This document shows positions 52,479 to 61,266 of a stretch of DNA of 64,000 nucleotides, piece after piece (positions within the stretch are counted from its first letter, which is position 1; every line of letters begins with the position of its first letter). The notes beneath the pieces were generated by a model. It saw nothing but the letters and a program-made list of their open reading frames with translations. It did not search any database and was not told where the DNA came from. A program made the position numbers and the translations under genes. This DNA comes from Duganella flavida (GTDB taxonomy: Bacteria; Pseudomonadota; Gammaproteobacteria; Burkholderiales; Burkholderiaceae_D): NCBI RefSeq assembly GCF_009857445.1, contig NZ_WWCN01000013.1, positions 124,001 to 188,000 on the forward strand. Reading direction: 5' to 3'.

Positions 52479-53194
52479 CAGTTACGCACTTCCAGTCCAC
52501 CCATGATGACGTAGCCGCGTACGATCAGGCGCTTACCGGAACCGGGGCCCGTGACCGGCACGGTCTTTTCCTCAAAGCCGCCCATGATCGGCGTGCCGTC
52601 GAATACCACGGTCCAATCGATCGGCACCTTAATGGTGATGCCGCCGCACATCACGAACACGTTCAGCACTGCGTCGCCGTTGATCGAGGACTGGCGCAGG
52701 TCCAGGTCACAGCCACCCATGATGGAGGTGATCTCGCCGCCGCGGAAGTCCGGCGTGGTGATGCGATGTTTGAAGCCGCCCATGATGGCGGTGTAGTTAA
52801 TCAGCGAATCGGCTTCCGATTTATCCAGCGGGCCAGGCGGCTGCTGTTCCAGCGCGGTGCGGTTGGCGTTCGACTTGAATACCACGGCGACGCCGGCGCC
52901 AATCAGGACCAGCGGCCACAGGGTGTTCCAGCCGATGTTAATCAGGCCCATTTCCTTCAGCATGAACACACTGCCCACCGCCACCATCCCACCACCGATG
53001 ATGATGCCCGACTGGGTGCGGGTTTGCAGCACTTTCAAAATACCGGCGGCGATCAGGATGGTCGGCAGGATGTGGATGCGCAGGTCAAGATCCAGCCAGC
53101 CGAGATTATCGAGCAAGAACAGCATGCCAACGCCAATCACAATCAGTCCGATAACCATCTGCGTGGCGGGATTACGGTCGCGGCGGGTTTTCAT
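52478..53194 (-). CDS. LiaF-like membrane protein (cell wall-active antibiotics response domain)
   Basis: A 238-residue protein. N-terminal membrane helices (VIGLIVIGVGMLFLLDNLGW, WNTLWPLVLIGAGVAVVF) are followed by a beta-helix-like C-terminal domain of repeated IMGG segments (YTAIMGGFKHRI, ITSIMGGCDLDL, TPIMGGFEEK, GYVIMGGLEV) typical of LiaF and VraT-type regulators that inhibit their cognate kinase until envelope stress. It is co-translated with the shorter LiaI-like gene upstream and the kinase gene downstream. Confidence 0.9.
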   Translation of the reverse strand: MKTRRDRNPATQMVIGLIVIGVGMLFLLDNLGWLDLDLRIHILPTILIAAGILKVLQTRTQSGIIIGGGMVAVGSVFMLKEMGLINIGWNTLWPLVLIGAGVAVVFKSNANRTALEQQPPGPLDKSEADSLINYTAIMGGFKHRITTPDFRGGEITSIMGGCDLDLRQSSINGDAVLNVFVMCGGITIKVPIDWTVVFDGTPIMGGFEEKTVPVTGPGSGKRLIVRGYVIMGGLEVRN

Positions 53195-53568
53195 GCTTGC
53201 TCCTTGATCGATGCGAAAATATTATCCAGCAAAGGGCGCAGCAGCAGGCCCAGCCCCCAGGCGACCAGCAGCGCCGGCCAGGTTTCGCCGAAGCCCCAGC
53301 CCCAGATGCGGTTGAACGAAACATACCACCAGCCGGCGAAGAAGATCTCCCAGAATCCATTCAGGAGATAACGCGGGTTGGTCGGCGGGATGATTTTGGT
53401 GATGCCGCTGATGACCAGCAGCCAAGGCCAGTAGCGCCATACCTGCGCCAGGTCGAAGTCCCAGTCCAGCAGGTCGATACGCTCCAGTAGCACGATGGTG
53501 CCGACGGCGATCAGCGCCAGTCCCCACACCAGCTGTTTGCGCCACTGGTAGGCAGTTTGTACGTTCAT
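53191..53568 (-). CDS. LiaI/LiaF transmembrane domain protein (DUF5668-like)
   Basis: A 125-residue membrane protein with about four hydrophobic helices (QLVWGLALIAVGTIVLLERI, VWRYWPWLLVISGITKII, and two more). It resembles only the membrane part of LiaF-type proteins. Its stop overlaps the LiaF-like start by four bases. It is the first gene of a six-gene minus-strand unit. Function in kinase control is inferred from position. Confidence 0.85.
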   Translation of the reverse strand: MNVQTAYQWRKQLVWGLALIAVGTIVLLERIDLLDWDFDLAQVWRYWPWLLVISGITKIIPPTNPRYLLNGFWEIFFAGWWYVSFNRIWGWGFGETWPALLVAWGLGLLLRPLLDNIFASIKEQA

Positions 53569-53633
53569 GTCAGTCCCCCAAGTCGGTATGGATGTAACGA
53601 TACCGGGGAACTGCTGGCGGGGATACCGCTATT

Positions 53634-53666
53634 CGGTGAACGGCGGAAATGGGCCGGTGAACGGCG
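53634..53666 (-). promoter_or_regulatory. Direct-repeat LytTR operator upstream of the Lia-like operon
   Basis: CGGTGAACGGCG occurs twice, at 53634-53645 and 53655-53666, exactly 21 bases apart. On the minus strand each reads CGCCGTTCACCG, whose core CCGTTCA fits the LytTR half-site pattern. It lies 66-98 bases before the first ATG, where a class-I/II activator would bind. Confidence 0.6.
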
Positions 53667-53684
53667 AAAACAGGGTCAATTACG

Positions 53685-53843
53685 TCAATTACGGTTGCTG
53701 CTGACTTTTTGATCGAAGGCCATCAAGCCCCAGCCAAGCTGGCGACGGATTTCGTCCGGCGTTGGCGGCGGTTTCACTTCCTGCGAACGGCGCTCAAGGT
53801 AAGCGCGGACCAGGTACTTCGAAGGGTGCGTAGTGTGTGTCAT
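53685..53843 (-). CDS. Small conserved-looking protein of unknown function
   Basis: A 52-residue protein beginning MTHTTHPSKYLVRAYLERRS and ending in AFDQKVSSNRN. It is basic, mostly helical and has no membrane segment or signal peptide. The frame continues 17 codons further 5' but MTHTTHP gives the simplest start, about 18 bases after an AGCTG-rich stretch. The gene is isolated between the LytTR operon promoter and a LysR gene. No family is recognised; it may be a small regulator. Confidence 0.5.
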   Translation of the reverse strand: MTHTTHPSKYLVRAYLERRSQEVKPPPTPDEIRRQLGWGLMAFDQKVSSNRN

Positions 53844-53926
53844 GATGGCCTCCAGCTGTAGTAGCTTGGACACCAGTTTAGCCCTGCGCCGCACAGCTCT
53901 CTGTACGGCTCCGCACCCTGCACAGA

Positions 53927-54808
53927 TCAGAGTTTTTGCTGCAAAAATTCGAGGAAACAGCTGATCCGCTGCGCCAGCTGGGTGTTGCGGTAGTAGACCG
54001 CGTGGATCTGCTGGCGGTAGCCGGTGTTATCGGCTTCCAGAACTTTCACCAGGCGGCCCGCGTCGATGTCGGCGCGGGTCATGAAGTCTGCCAGGCACAC
54101 AATGCCCTGCCCGGCCAGCGCCAATTGGCGCAGCGTTTCGCCGCTGGAGGCGGTCATGGTCGGCGTAATCGGCAGGCTATTGCCGGCGGCATGGCGCAAC
54201 GGCCACTGGTTGCCCAGTTCATACTGCACGAAGCCGAGCAGCGCATGCCGCGCCAGGTCTTCCGGTGCTTGCGGCGTGCCATGCTGCGCAAGGTATTCCG
54301 GACTGGCCAGCACGTGCAGCGGGCTGGAACTCAGGGCGCGCGCGTGCAGGGTCGAATCGGTCAGCGCGCCGATGCGGATGGCGATGTCGGTACGGTGCTC
54401 GATCAGGTCCGCGATCTGGTCGTTGCTGCTTAATTCCAGGCGGATGTCCGGATACATGGCGCGGAATTCGGGCACGTGCGGCACCACGCAATGCAGCATG
54501 AACGGCGACGCCGCGTCCACGCACAGGCGGCCGGCCGGCTTCTGGCGACGAATGCGGATGGTTTCTTCCGCCTCCTCCATCGCGCTCAGGATAGCGCGCG
54601 CTTTTTCCAGGAACAGGTGGCCCTCTTCGGTCAGCTCCATGCGGCGCGTGGTACGCGTCAGCAGCGAGGTGGCCAGCTTGTCCTCCAACCGCGACAACGC
54701 GCGGCTCACGCCGGACGTAGTCTGCCCGAGGTGCACCGAGGCGGCGCTCAAAGTGCCGCTGTCGATCACGGTGATGAAGGTCTTTAAATCGTCCGAGTTG
54801 ATATCCAC
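53927..54808 (-). CDS. LysR-family transcriptional regulator
   Basis: A 293-residue LysR protein. The helix-turn-helix is INSDDLKTFITVIDSGTLSA followed by LGQTTSGVSRALSRLEDKLA (residues about 4-45). The remainder is a periplasmic-binding-protein-like effector domain (SPFMLHCVVPHVPEFRAMYP; DIAIRIGALTDSTLHARAL). The start is most likely the GTG at 54808 with AAGGA upstream; longer frames have no fitting N-terminus. The target is unclear: the next gene (hemolysin III) is on the same strand and upstream. Confidence 0.92.
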   Translation of the reverse strand: MDINSDDLKTFITVIDSGTLSAASVHLGQTTSGVSRALSRLEDKLATSLLTRTTRRMELTEEGHLFLEKARAILSAMEEAEETIRIRRQKPAGRLCVDAASPFMLHCVVPHVPEFRAMYPDIRLELSSNDQIADLIEHRTDIAIRIGALTDSTLHARALSSSPLHVLASPEYLAQHGTPQAPEDLARHALLGFVQYELGNQWPLRHAAGNSLPITPTMTASSGETLRQLALAGQGIVCLADFMTRADIDAGRLVKVLEADNTGYRQQIHAVYYRNTQLAQRISCFLEFLQQKL

Positions 54809-54821
54809 GGGTGTTCCATCC

Positions 54822-55439
54822 TTACGCCACGTACAGCAGCACCGCGCCGAAATGGCATGCGCTGCCGCCCAGTACAAACAAATGCCAGACGCCGTGGCCG
54901 TAACGCCATTTGTGGTCGGTGACGAAGAAAGCGATACCCAGTGTGTACACCAAGCCACCTACCGCCAGCCACATAAAGCCGTTCCAGCCCAGCGCATCGA
55001 TCAGCGGGCTGGCGCCGATCACGCCCACCCACCCCATCGCCACATAAATCAGCAGCGACAGCACGCGCGCGCCCTTGGCAAACAAGAGTTCCTGCACGAT
55101 GCCGATCACCGCCAGTCCCCATACCACGCCGAACAAGGTCCAGCCCCACGGTCCGCGCAGGCTGACCAGCGTGAACGGCGTGTAGCTGCCGGCGATGAGC
55201 AGGTAGATGGCGCAGTAATCCAACTGCCGCAGCACGTCTTTGGCGCGTCCGCGCAGGCTGTGATACAGCGTGGACGTCAGGTACAAGGCCAGCAACGTGG
55301 CGGCGTAGATGCTGCAGCTGACGATTTTCCAGGCGTCGCCGCTGCGGGCGGCCTGGATGATCAACAGGGTGCCACCGACCGCAGCCAGCGCAGCGCCGAC
55401 GGTATGCGTGATGCTGTTGAAGCGCTCTCCGTAATACAT
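54822..55439 (-). CDS. Hemolysin III family protein (YqfA/PAQR-like)
   Basis: A 205-residue membrane protein with seven hydrophobic helices, as in the PAQR/HlyIII family. Key motifs: MYYGERFNSITHTVGAALAA, LYLTSTLYHSLRG, RQLDYCAIYLLIAGSYTPF and the final HGVWHLFVLGGSACHF, containing the conserved Ser, Asp and three His that form a zinc site in the membrane. It was named for haemolytic activity but is more likely a membrane hydrolase or stress protein. The ATG at 55439 fits the motif; longer frames do not. Confidence 0.93.
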   Translation of the reverse strand: MYYGERFNSITHTVGAALAAVGGTLLIIQAARSGDAWKIVSCSIYAATLLALYLTSTLYHSLRGRAKDVLRQLDYCAIYLLIAGSYTPFTLVSLRGPWGWTLFGVVWGLAVIGIVQELLFAKGARVLSLLIYVAMGWVGVIGASPLIDALGWNGFMWLAVGGLVYTLGIAFFVTDHKWRYGHGVWHLFVLGGSACHFGAVLLYVA

Positions 55440-55619
55440 AAATTTTCCAATGCAGAGGTGGCTGCGGCTGGGATAGCTGCGGCCACAGGCATTGTATAGC
55501 GCCTCGCTTCTACGTGCCGCCGGATTATGACGACGTGCCCTTTTGCTAGTTAGCAAAAAATTCATCGTAGCATATTTAGAATTTATTTAAAGCAATGTTA
55601 CAAAATGATATACATTGGC

Positions 55620-55649
55620 TTGACGAGCATGCGACAACTGTCGCATACT
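55620..55649 (+). promoter_or_regulatory. blaI-type promoter with 18-base operator
   Basis: TTGACG (55620-55625) and CATACT (55644-55649), 18 bases apart, enclose the palindrome ATGCGACA-AC-TGTCGCAT (55629-55646). The GACA-N2-TGTC core parallels BlaI/MecI operators (TACA-N2-TGTA). A half-site TCGTCGCACAG follows. BlaI bound here would block its own operon. Confidence 0.75.
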
Positions 55650-55679
55650 GATCCCATTCGTCGCACAGAGGGTAGATTC

Positions 55680-56054
55680 ATGAATATTCCGTCGGTTACC
55701 GAGCTGACTTTGCTGAAAGTGCTGTGGAAGCAGCAGCCACTGAGCGCGCGCGAGATTCACGATGCCGCCGCCGGCGAGCTGGATTGGTCGTTTTCGTCCA
55801 CCCGCAAGACACTGGATCGCATGCTGGAAAAGGACATGGTCGGCTTGCAGCTGGCGCATGGCGTGAATGTCTACAGCGCGCGGCTGGAGAAGGTTGGCAC
55901 GCTGGCCGCGTTTGCACACGATTTCGGCCGCCGCGTGATGGAGATCGACGCACCGCTGCCGGTGACCATGTTCACCGGCTCCAAACTGGTCGACCAGCAG
56001 GAACTGGCGCAACTGGAACAAATGCTGCACGACTGGCCGGCGGACGAGGCATGA
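55680..56054 (+). CDS. blaI: BlaI/MecI-type repressor
   Basis: A 124-residue winged-helix repressor of the Penicillinase_R family: MNIPSVTELTLLKVLWKQQP, PLSAREIHDAAAGELDWSFS and STRKTLDRMLEKDMV are the DNA-binding part. BlaI is released from DNA when a BlaR1-type peptidase cleaves it. Its stop overlaps the ATG of such a peptidase gene by four bases. The start MNIPSV gives the family N-terminus. No beta-lactamase gene is present, so the regulated target is probably the downstream operon. Confidence 0.92.
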   Translation: MNIPSVTELTLLKVLWKQQPLSAREIHDAAAGELDWSFSSTRKTLDRMLEKDMVGLQLAHGVNVYSARLEKVGTLAAFAHDFGRRVMEIDAPLPVTMFTGSKLVDQQELAQLEQMLHDWPADEA

Positions 56055-57625
56055 TGGCGTCCCTGGCGTCGCTTCAATGGCTAGTGGCATGCGCAAGCTG
56101 CCTGGCGGCAGGCATGCTGGTGTGGTTGATGCTGGACGGTGCTGCGCGCCTGCGTCCCGCGCTGCGAACGCGCCGGGATGTGTGGCTTGCAGCGCAATGC
56201 GTCGTGGCCTTTACCGCCGTAATACCTTTCCTGCCGCTACCGCGCAGCGCGCACATGAATATCGCACCGCAGATAACGCTCACCGCCGCGCAGCCAGCGC
56301 CGGCGCGCGCGGCCGGCGCCTCGACAGCCTCGCCGTCCTTGCCACAAACCGCAGCCTTCGACAACGGCGATGGCGAGACGGCGGCGTCGTCATCGGCGGC
56401 TGCGACTGCGGCCTTGCAAATCCTGCCTTCGCTGGCTGCGCTTTGGCTGTTGACTTACGCCGCCGGTCTGGCGTGGGCGATCGCGAAGCTGCTGCGTGCG
56501 CGGCGCTTGTGGCGCGGGCTGCTGGCAAGCGCCGAGCGTTTGTCGCCACAAGAGCTGCTCGTCCTGTGCACTGCCGATCAGTTACGAGAAATCGCCCAGC
56601 GCGGGCTGACCGTGCTGCGTACCGACGCCGCTATCTCGCCGATGCTGATCGGCGTACGTCGTCCGCGCCTGCTGCTGCCGGCCCATCTCGACACGCTATG
56701 CCGCCAGCAGCAACAAATGATCATCGCCCACGAACTGCATCACTGGCGCGTGCGCGATCCGCTGTGCCTCGCCATCGCTGCCATTCTGCAGACTATTTTC
56801 TGGTTTAATCCCGCCCTGCGCTGGATGGCAAAGCAAATGGCATGGGCGCTGGAACTCAGCTGCGATCAGCACGTCCTTGCTGGACGCCCGCAACAACAGC
56901 GCAAGCAATACGCCGCCGCCCTGCTGCGCCAATGGACGACGATCACGCCAGCCGGAGCTGCGGCCTTCGGCGGCGCAACGATCAGCGCCCGCATTCGCCA
57001 CATGCAGCAAGAAGGCCTGCCTGCACTGGGCACTGCCACAACATGGCTGGTGGCCGCCGGACTGGCCTCCATTCTCGCGCTGGGCGCGATGCTGCAACCC
57101 GCGCTGGCATTCACCGCCGCGACCAGCGAAGCAGCGGCGAGCTACAGCTCGACCTCCATCGACACTGCAACTGCGTCACCTGAAATCTGGCGCGCACCGG
57201 TGGACAAGGTTCGCGTAACCAGCTTCTTCGGCGTGATTCGCAGCGTGCTGCCGACGCCGCACCGGGGCATCGACTTTGGTGCAGCCAAAGGTACGCCGGT
57301 CCACGCAACGGCCGACGGCACCGTCATCGCCGCCGGACCGTTTGCCGAAAACGACGGCCGCTACGGCAATGTGGTCATCATCGACCACGGCGGCCAGCAG
57401 TCCTTATACGCCCATCTGGACAGCGTAAGCGTCACGCCCGGCCAGCGCGTGCAGGCAGGCCAACACATAGGCGCTGTCGGCCAAACCGGCTTTGCAACCG
57501 GCCCGCACCTGCACCTCGAACTGCGCGAGAACGGCCGGATCCTCGATCCCGCGCCAAAATTCGCCAACCTCGACGCCTACGCCACCGCCCGCGCACTCAA
57601 AGTCCGCCGCCAGCAAAAAGGATAA
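56051..57625 (+). CDS. M56 (BlaR1-type)/M23 fusion metallopeptidase
   Basis: A 524-residue membrane protein. The first part has about four membrane helices and an M56 zinc site in IIAHELHHWRVRDPL (HExxH near residue 227-231), as in BlaR1. After a last helix (about residues 335-355) the C-terminal part is not a penicillin-binding domain but an M23/LytM endopeptidase: HRGIDFGAAKGTPVHA, YGNVVIIDHGG and GPHLHLELRENG hold the zinc ligands (HxxxD, HxH). It could sense or cut peptidoglycan outside and inactivate BlaI inside. It follows blaI in one operon. Confidence 0.92.
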   Translation: MMASLASLQWLVACASCLAAGMLVWLMLDGAARLRPALRTRRDVWLAAQCVVAFTAVIPFLPLPRSAHMNIAPQITLTAAQPAPARAAGASTASPSLPQTAAFDNGDGETAASSSAAATAALQILPSLAALWLLTYAAGLAWAIAKLLRARRLWRGLLASAERLSPQELLVLCTADQLREIAQRGLTVLRTDAAISPMLIGVRRPRLLLPAHLDTLCRQQQQMIIAHELHHWRVRDPLCLAIAAILQTIFWFNPALRWMAKQMAWALELSCDQHVLAGRPQQQRKQYAAALLRQWTTITPAGAAAFGGATISARIRHMQQEGLPALGTATTWLVAAGLASILALGAMLQPALAFTAATSEAAASYSSTSIDTATASPEIWRAPVDKVRVTSFFGVIRSVLPTPHRGIDFGAAKGTPVHATADGTVIAAGPFAENDGRYGNVVIIDHGGQQSLYAHLDSVSVTPGQRVQAGQHIGAVGQTGFATGPHLHLELRENGRILDPAPKFANLDAYATARALKVRRQQKG

Positions 57626-57627
57626 CC

Positions 57628-59736
57628 ATGTCGCCTCAACGCATCACCAGCAGCCTGCTGCTGGCGGTCTCCGCTTGCGCCTACGCTTCGGAAACGCCGG
57701 AACCGCAGCAAGTCCAGGTCACCGGCGCGCGCGCCGAGCAGCGCCAGCGCGAGACCACCACCAGCATCGTCATCAACCACGCTGACATCGTGCGGCAAGG
57801 CGACCAGGCGCTGGCCGATGTGCTCAAGCGCCTGCCCGGCATCAGCATCAACGGCAACGCTATCCAGATGCGCGGGCTTGGCAACGGCTATACGCAGATA
57901 CTGCTCAACGGCGAGCCGGTGGCGGCCGGTTTCTCGCTCGACGCCATCGCACCGGAAACCATCGAGCGCATCGAAATCCTGCGCAGTGCCACGGCGGAAA
58001 TGAGCAACCAGGCGATGGCCGGCGCCATCAACATCATCCTGAAAAAAGCTGCGACGCGTGGCCAGCGCTCCATCACCGCCAGCGTCGCGCAACAAAACGG
58101 CGCGAACACGCCGGCACTGAGCGCACAACTCTCCGATCAAAGCGATGCTTATTCCTACAGCCTCGCCGCCGCGCTGACACGCAAGCGCAGCGAAAAACCC
58201 TTCACCGACTGGCAAGAGCAGCGCGACACCAACGACGCCATCACGCTGCTGCGCCGCACGCCGCAAACCGAATCCGGCCGCACCGACGCCCTCACCCTGA
58301 CGCCGCGCCTGAACTGGAAATTCGCCGATGGCGATACCGTCAGCTGGCAAAGCTTTGCTTACATCCGCCGCGTCGACAACCTCAATCGCGCCGACGAAAC
58401 GGCGCTACTTGGTGACCACAGCGAATATCCGCACAACGACGCCAACTTCATCGCCAACTTTGTCATGCTGCGCAGCGACGTCAATTGGACGCACCTGCTG
58501 GCCGATGGCGCCAGGCTGGAAATGAAACTGGGCGCGGCCACCAACCGCCGCAGCGGCATCTTCGACTTCCACGGCCGCGATGCCGACGGCAAGCCGCTCG
58601 GCCGCCATCACGTCGACTCCGGGCCGGTGGAAAACACCGCGACCAGCACCGGCACATATCGCCATCCGTTCGGCGAACAGCACGCGATTGCGCTGGGCTG
58701 GGACGCCAGTCACGCCGTGCGCAGTGAAGACCGCAATGAAACGGTGTTCGACGCCAAGGACGTACAAATCAGCGCCAACAACGCCGACTACCGCGCCAAC
58801 GTCAATCGCCTCGCCCTGTTCGCGCAGGACGAATGGCAGGTAACAAAGCAGTATTCACTCTACCTCGGCCTGCGCCACGAACGCCTGGACACAGCCAGCC
58901 GCGCCAACGCCGCCAATGCAGCGGATGCGCTGGACAGCCGTTCCTCGGTATGGAGCCCATCGCTGCAATCGCGCTACGCGCTGGCGAACAAGGACGTGCT
59001 GCGACTGGCCATCAGCCGTACCTACAAAGCGCCACCGCTGGTCAAGCTGGTACCGCGCCGCTACACCAACGACAACAACAATAATCCTACCAATCCGGAT
59101 GAACAGGGCAACCCCAACCTGCGGCCGGAACTGGCATGGGGTATGGATGCGGCATACGAGCACTATCTGGGCGGCGGTGCCCTACTCAGCGTCAGCACCT
59201 ACCTGCGGCGCATCCGCGACGTAACGCAATCGCGCCTGTTCCAGCAGGACGGCGTGTGGGTAGAAGCGCCGTTCAACGACGGCAACGCGCGCGCGCATGG
59301 TGTGGAGCTGGAAGCCAAGCTGCCGTTGACAAAGACGTTGGACCTGCGCGCCAACCTGTCGCGCAACTGGTCGCGCGTGGACAATGTGCCCGGCCCGGAC
59401 AACCGGCTGGAATCACAAACACCAGCCACCGCCAACATCGGCGCGGATTATCGCTGGCAGCAGTTCACAGTCGGCGGCAACCTGAATTACCAGGCCGCTG
59501 GCCCATCGCGCCAGTCATTGAAAGTGTTTAACAGCGCCAGCCCGAAACGTGAGCTGGACCTGTACGCCCTCTGGAAAGTGGGCGCGAAAACGCAGCTACG
59601 CATCTCCGCCGCCAACCTGCTGCACCAGCAAGCCAGCGAAACCACCCTCTACACCGACAGCAGCGGCGCCACGCAGCGCATCCGTCTGACGCCAACGTAT
59701 GCCACGCTGCGCCTCATGCTGGAGCATCAACTGTAA
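57628..59736 (+). CDS. TonB-dependent outer-membrane receptor
   Basis: A 702-residue outer-membrane receptor. The signal peptide (MSPQRITSSLLLAVSACAYA) is followed by a plug domain (QVQVTGARAEQRQRETTTSI; LADVLKRLPGISINGNAIQM; the plug ends IEILRSATAEMSNQAMAGAI) and a 22-strand beta-barrel ending in ATLRLMLEHQL. It starts two bases after the M56/M23 stop, so BlaI probably controls it. It would import a ferric siderophore, oligosaccharide or peptidoglycan fragment; the ligand is not evident. Confidence 0.9.
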   Translation: MSPQRITSSLLLAVSACAYASETPEPQQVQVTGARAEQRQRETTTSIVINHADIVRQGDQALADVLKRLPGISINGNAIQMRGLGNGYTQILLNGEPVAAGFSLDAIAPETIERIEILRSATAEMSNQAMAGAINIILKKAATRGQRSITASVAQQNGANTPALSAQLSDQSDAYSYSLAAALTRKRSEKPFTDWQEQRDTNDAITLLRRTPQTESGRTDALTLTPRLNWKFADGDTVSWQSFAYIRRVDNLNRADETALLGDHSEYPHNDANFIANFVMLRSDVNWTHLLADGARLEMKLGAATNRRSGIFDFHGRDADGKPLGRHHVDSGPVENTATSTGTYRHPFGEQHAIALGWDASHAVRSEDRNETVFDAKDVQISANNADYRANVNRLALFAQDEWQVTKQYSLYLGLRHERLDTASRANAANAADALDSRSSVWSPSLQSRYALANKDVLRLAISRTYKAPPLVKLVPRRYTNDNNNNPTNPDEQGNPNLRPELAWGMDAAYEHYLGGGALLSVSTYLRRIRDVTQSRLFQQDGVWVEAPFNDGNARAHGVELEAKLPLTKTLDLRANLSRNWSRVDNVPGPDNRLESQTPATANIGADYRWQQFTVGGNLNYQAAGPSRQSLKVFNSASPKRELDLYALWKVGAKTQLRISAANLLHQQASETTLYTDSSGATQRIRLTPTYATLRLMLEHQL

Positions 59737-60093
59737 TTAGTGGACGTTGCGTGCGATGTAGTAGACGGCGGCGGTGAGTCCTGAGCAGACCACCGTCACG
59801 CCAACCAGCAAGCGCGTAGTCTGCTCGTGTATCGCCTTGTAGAATTCGGCCCGGACGCGTTCAACTTCGGCTTGGGTAGCCGCTGTCGCTTTGGTGGTCG
59901 CCATATCTATCTGAAGCTCATTAATAGATTTCTGCATGACGACCTGCCCGGCGCGGAGTTCAGCCTGTCCGCCGCGCAGCTCGGCTAGGGATGCCGCTAG
60001 CGCCTCGCTCCCAGTCTGCAATACGGCAGTACGAACCAGCAAGGTTCGTAGCATTTCCTCCGTCGGTGTAGTCTGGGTTTCCATGTGCGCCAT
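59737..60093 (-). CDS. Coiled-coil membrane protein (DUF1640-like)
   Basis: A 118-residue protein with a central heptad region (SLAELRGGQAELRAGQVVMQ; AATQAEVERVRAEFYKAIHE) and one C-terminal membrane helix (TRLLVGVTVVCSGLTAAVYY). It resembles the DUF1640/CCDC90 family, whose bacterial members are of unknown role and may form trimers. An AGAGG site lies six bases before the ATG at 60093, with a second ATG three codons on. It ends next to the convergent TonB receptor gene. Confidence 0.7.
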   Translation of the reverse strand: MAHMETQTTPTEEMLRTLLVRTAVLQTGSEALAASLAELRGGQAELRAGQVVMQKSINELQIDMATTKATAATQAEVERVRAEFYKAIHEQTTRLLVGVTVVCSGLTAAVYYIARNVH

Positions 60094-60159
60094 GTTAAGC
60101 CTCTGCCGAGGGCTGTCAAGCAAGCTGGGCGCTGCTTGCTTGTGGTATGGTTGCGTCCT

Positions 60160-61266
60160 ATGACGCAAGAATTGTATAAACCGTATAAACGCTGCATGGT
60201 GATGGGAGGTGGAGGTTTCCGCTTCGGGATCTACATCGGCATGTATGCCGCGCTGCGGCAGGCCGGCAAGGCGCCGGATGTGCTGCTGGCCAGTTGCGGT
60301 GGGGCGATTGCCGCCGCCATCATTCACAACCTGCCCGATCCCGAGGCACAGCGCGAGTGGCTGTCGTCGGAGCAGATGTACCAGTTCTGGTGTAGCCTGC
60401 GCTCCACCGACAATGCCGTTTTACTCGGCTCCTTATTCCGCGCCGCCAAGCGCAAGATGAGCAACGCCAGCGCGCCGGTGATTCCCGATTTATTCACCGA
60501 CTACCTGTTCGAGATTCCGCCGCAGCTGCCCTTCCCTGCGGCCACCGGCACGCCGGAAGTGGATGTCGCCATCATTGGCGGCAAGCTGCTGTTCGATGAG
60601 GCGGACGTCGGCCAGCCACGCGGCCAGCGCAAGCTGTATGCGGAGACGGTATTCTGTAATGAGCGCGCCGCCGCCGCGCTGCAAGGCATGGATTCGCCGC
60701 TCAACGCGCCGCGCTGGGGCGATCACGCCGTCGCGCAGGAGCTGCTGACCGACAGCAGCGTGGCCGTCACCGACGCTGCCCGCATCTCCATCGCTGACAT
60801 GATTTACTTCCGCTGCGCCCAGCATCGCGGCAGTGAGTACATCGGCGGCGTGCTTGATCTGTTCCCGGTCGAAATCGCGCGCGCGCTCGGCACAGAAGTC
60901 ATCATGGAGTTCAAGGAAGCCTTCGACCAGGTATTCTCAATTCCCGCCTGGCGCGCGGTGCTAGGCGTGGATGGCAACGCGCGCCTGCGTTACGCCAACT
61001 CGCACCTGGCCGACATGCGCATTGATTCGTCCGACGTGTCGGTGGTGCTGGAAAAGCAGCAACTACAGCAAAAGCTGGACTGGCTGCGCAACCGCATCGA
61101 GCTGCGCATGCCGCCAAGTTACGAGGTCTTCGTGCAGCACATGCAGGACCAGTGGCAGTACGGCTACGAACGCGCCCAGGAAGCGCTGGCGCGGCCGCCA
61201 CTCCAGCAGCCGCCGATCCGCCGCGCCAACCGGCACAGCAAACCGCTGGGCAGCATCGAGCCTTAG
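60160..61266 (+). CDS. Patatin-like protein with degenerate active site
   Basis: A 368-residue protein. The oxyanion loop MVMGGGGFRFGIYIGMYAAL is typical of patatins, but the nucleophile elbow reads LLASCGGAIAAAI, placing Cys where the Ser of GxSxG belongs, and the second motif reads YIGGVLDLFPVEI without the catalytic Asp of D-G-G. It is therefore probably not an ordinary lipase: perhaps a binding protein or an enzyme with a Cys nucleophile. The ATG at 60160 starts MTQELYKPYK. It ends four bases into the convergent flavoprotein gene. Confidence 0.75.
   Translation: MTQELYKPYKRCMVMGGGGFRFGIYIGMYAALRQAGKAPDVLLASCGGAIAAAIIHNLPDPEAQREWLSSEQMYQFWCSLRSTDNAVLLGSLFRAAKRKMSNASAPVIPDLFTDYLFEIPPQLPFPAATGTPEVDVAIIGGKLLFDEADVGQPRGQRKLYAETVFCNERAAAALQGMDSPLNAPRWGDHAVAQELLTDSSVAVTDAARISIADMIYFRCAQHRGSEYIGGVLDLFPVEIARALGTEVIMEFKEAFDQVFSIPAWRAVLGVDGNARLRYANSHLADMRIDSSDVSVVLEKQQLQQKLDWLRNRIELRMPPSYEVFVQHMQDQWQYGYERAQEALARPPLQQPPIRRANRHSKPLGSIEP

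Noticed and set aside
55680-57625. Beta-lactam resistance locus
   Set aside because: The repressor and peptidase are BlaI/BlaR1-like, but no beta-lactamase or penicillin-binding sensor domain is present.
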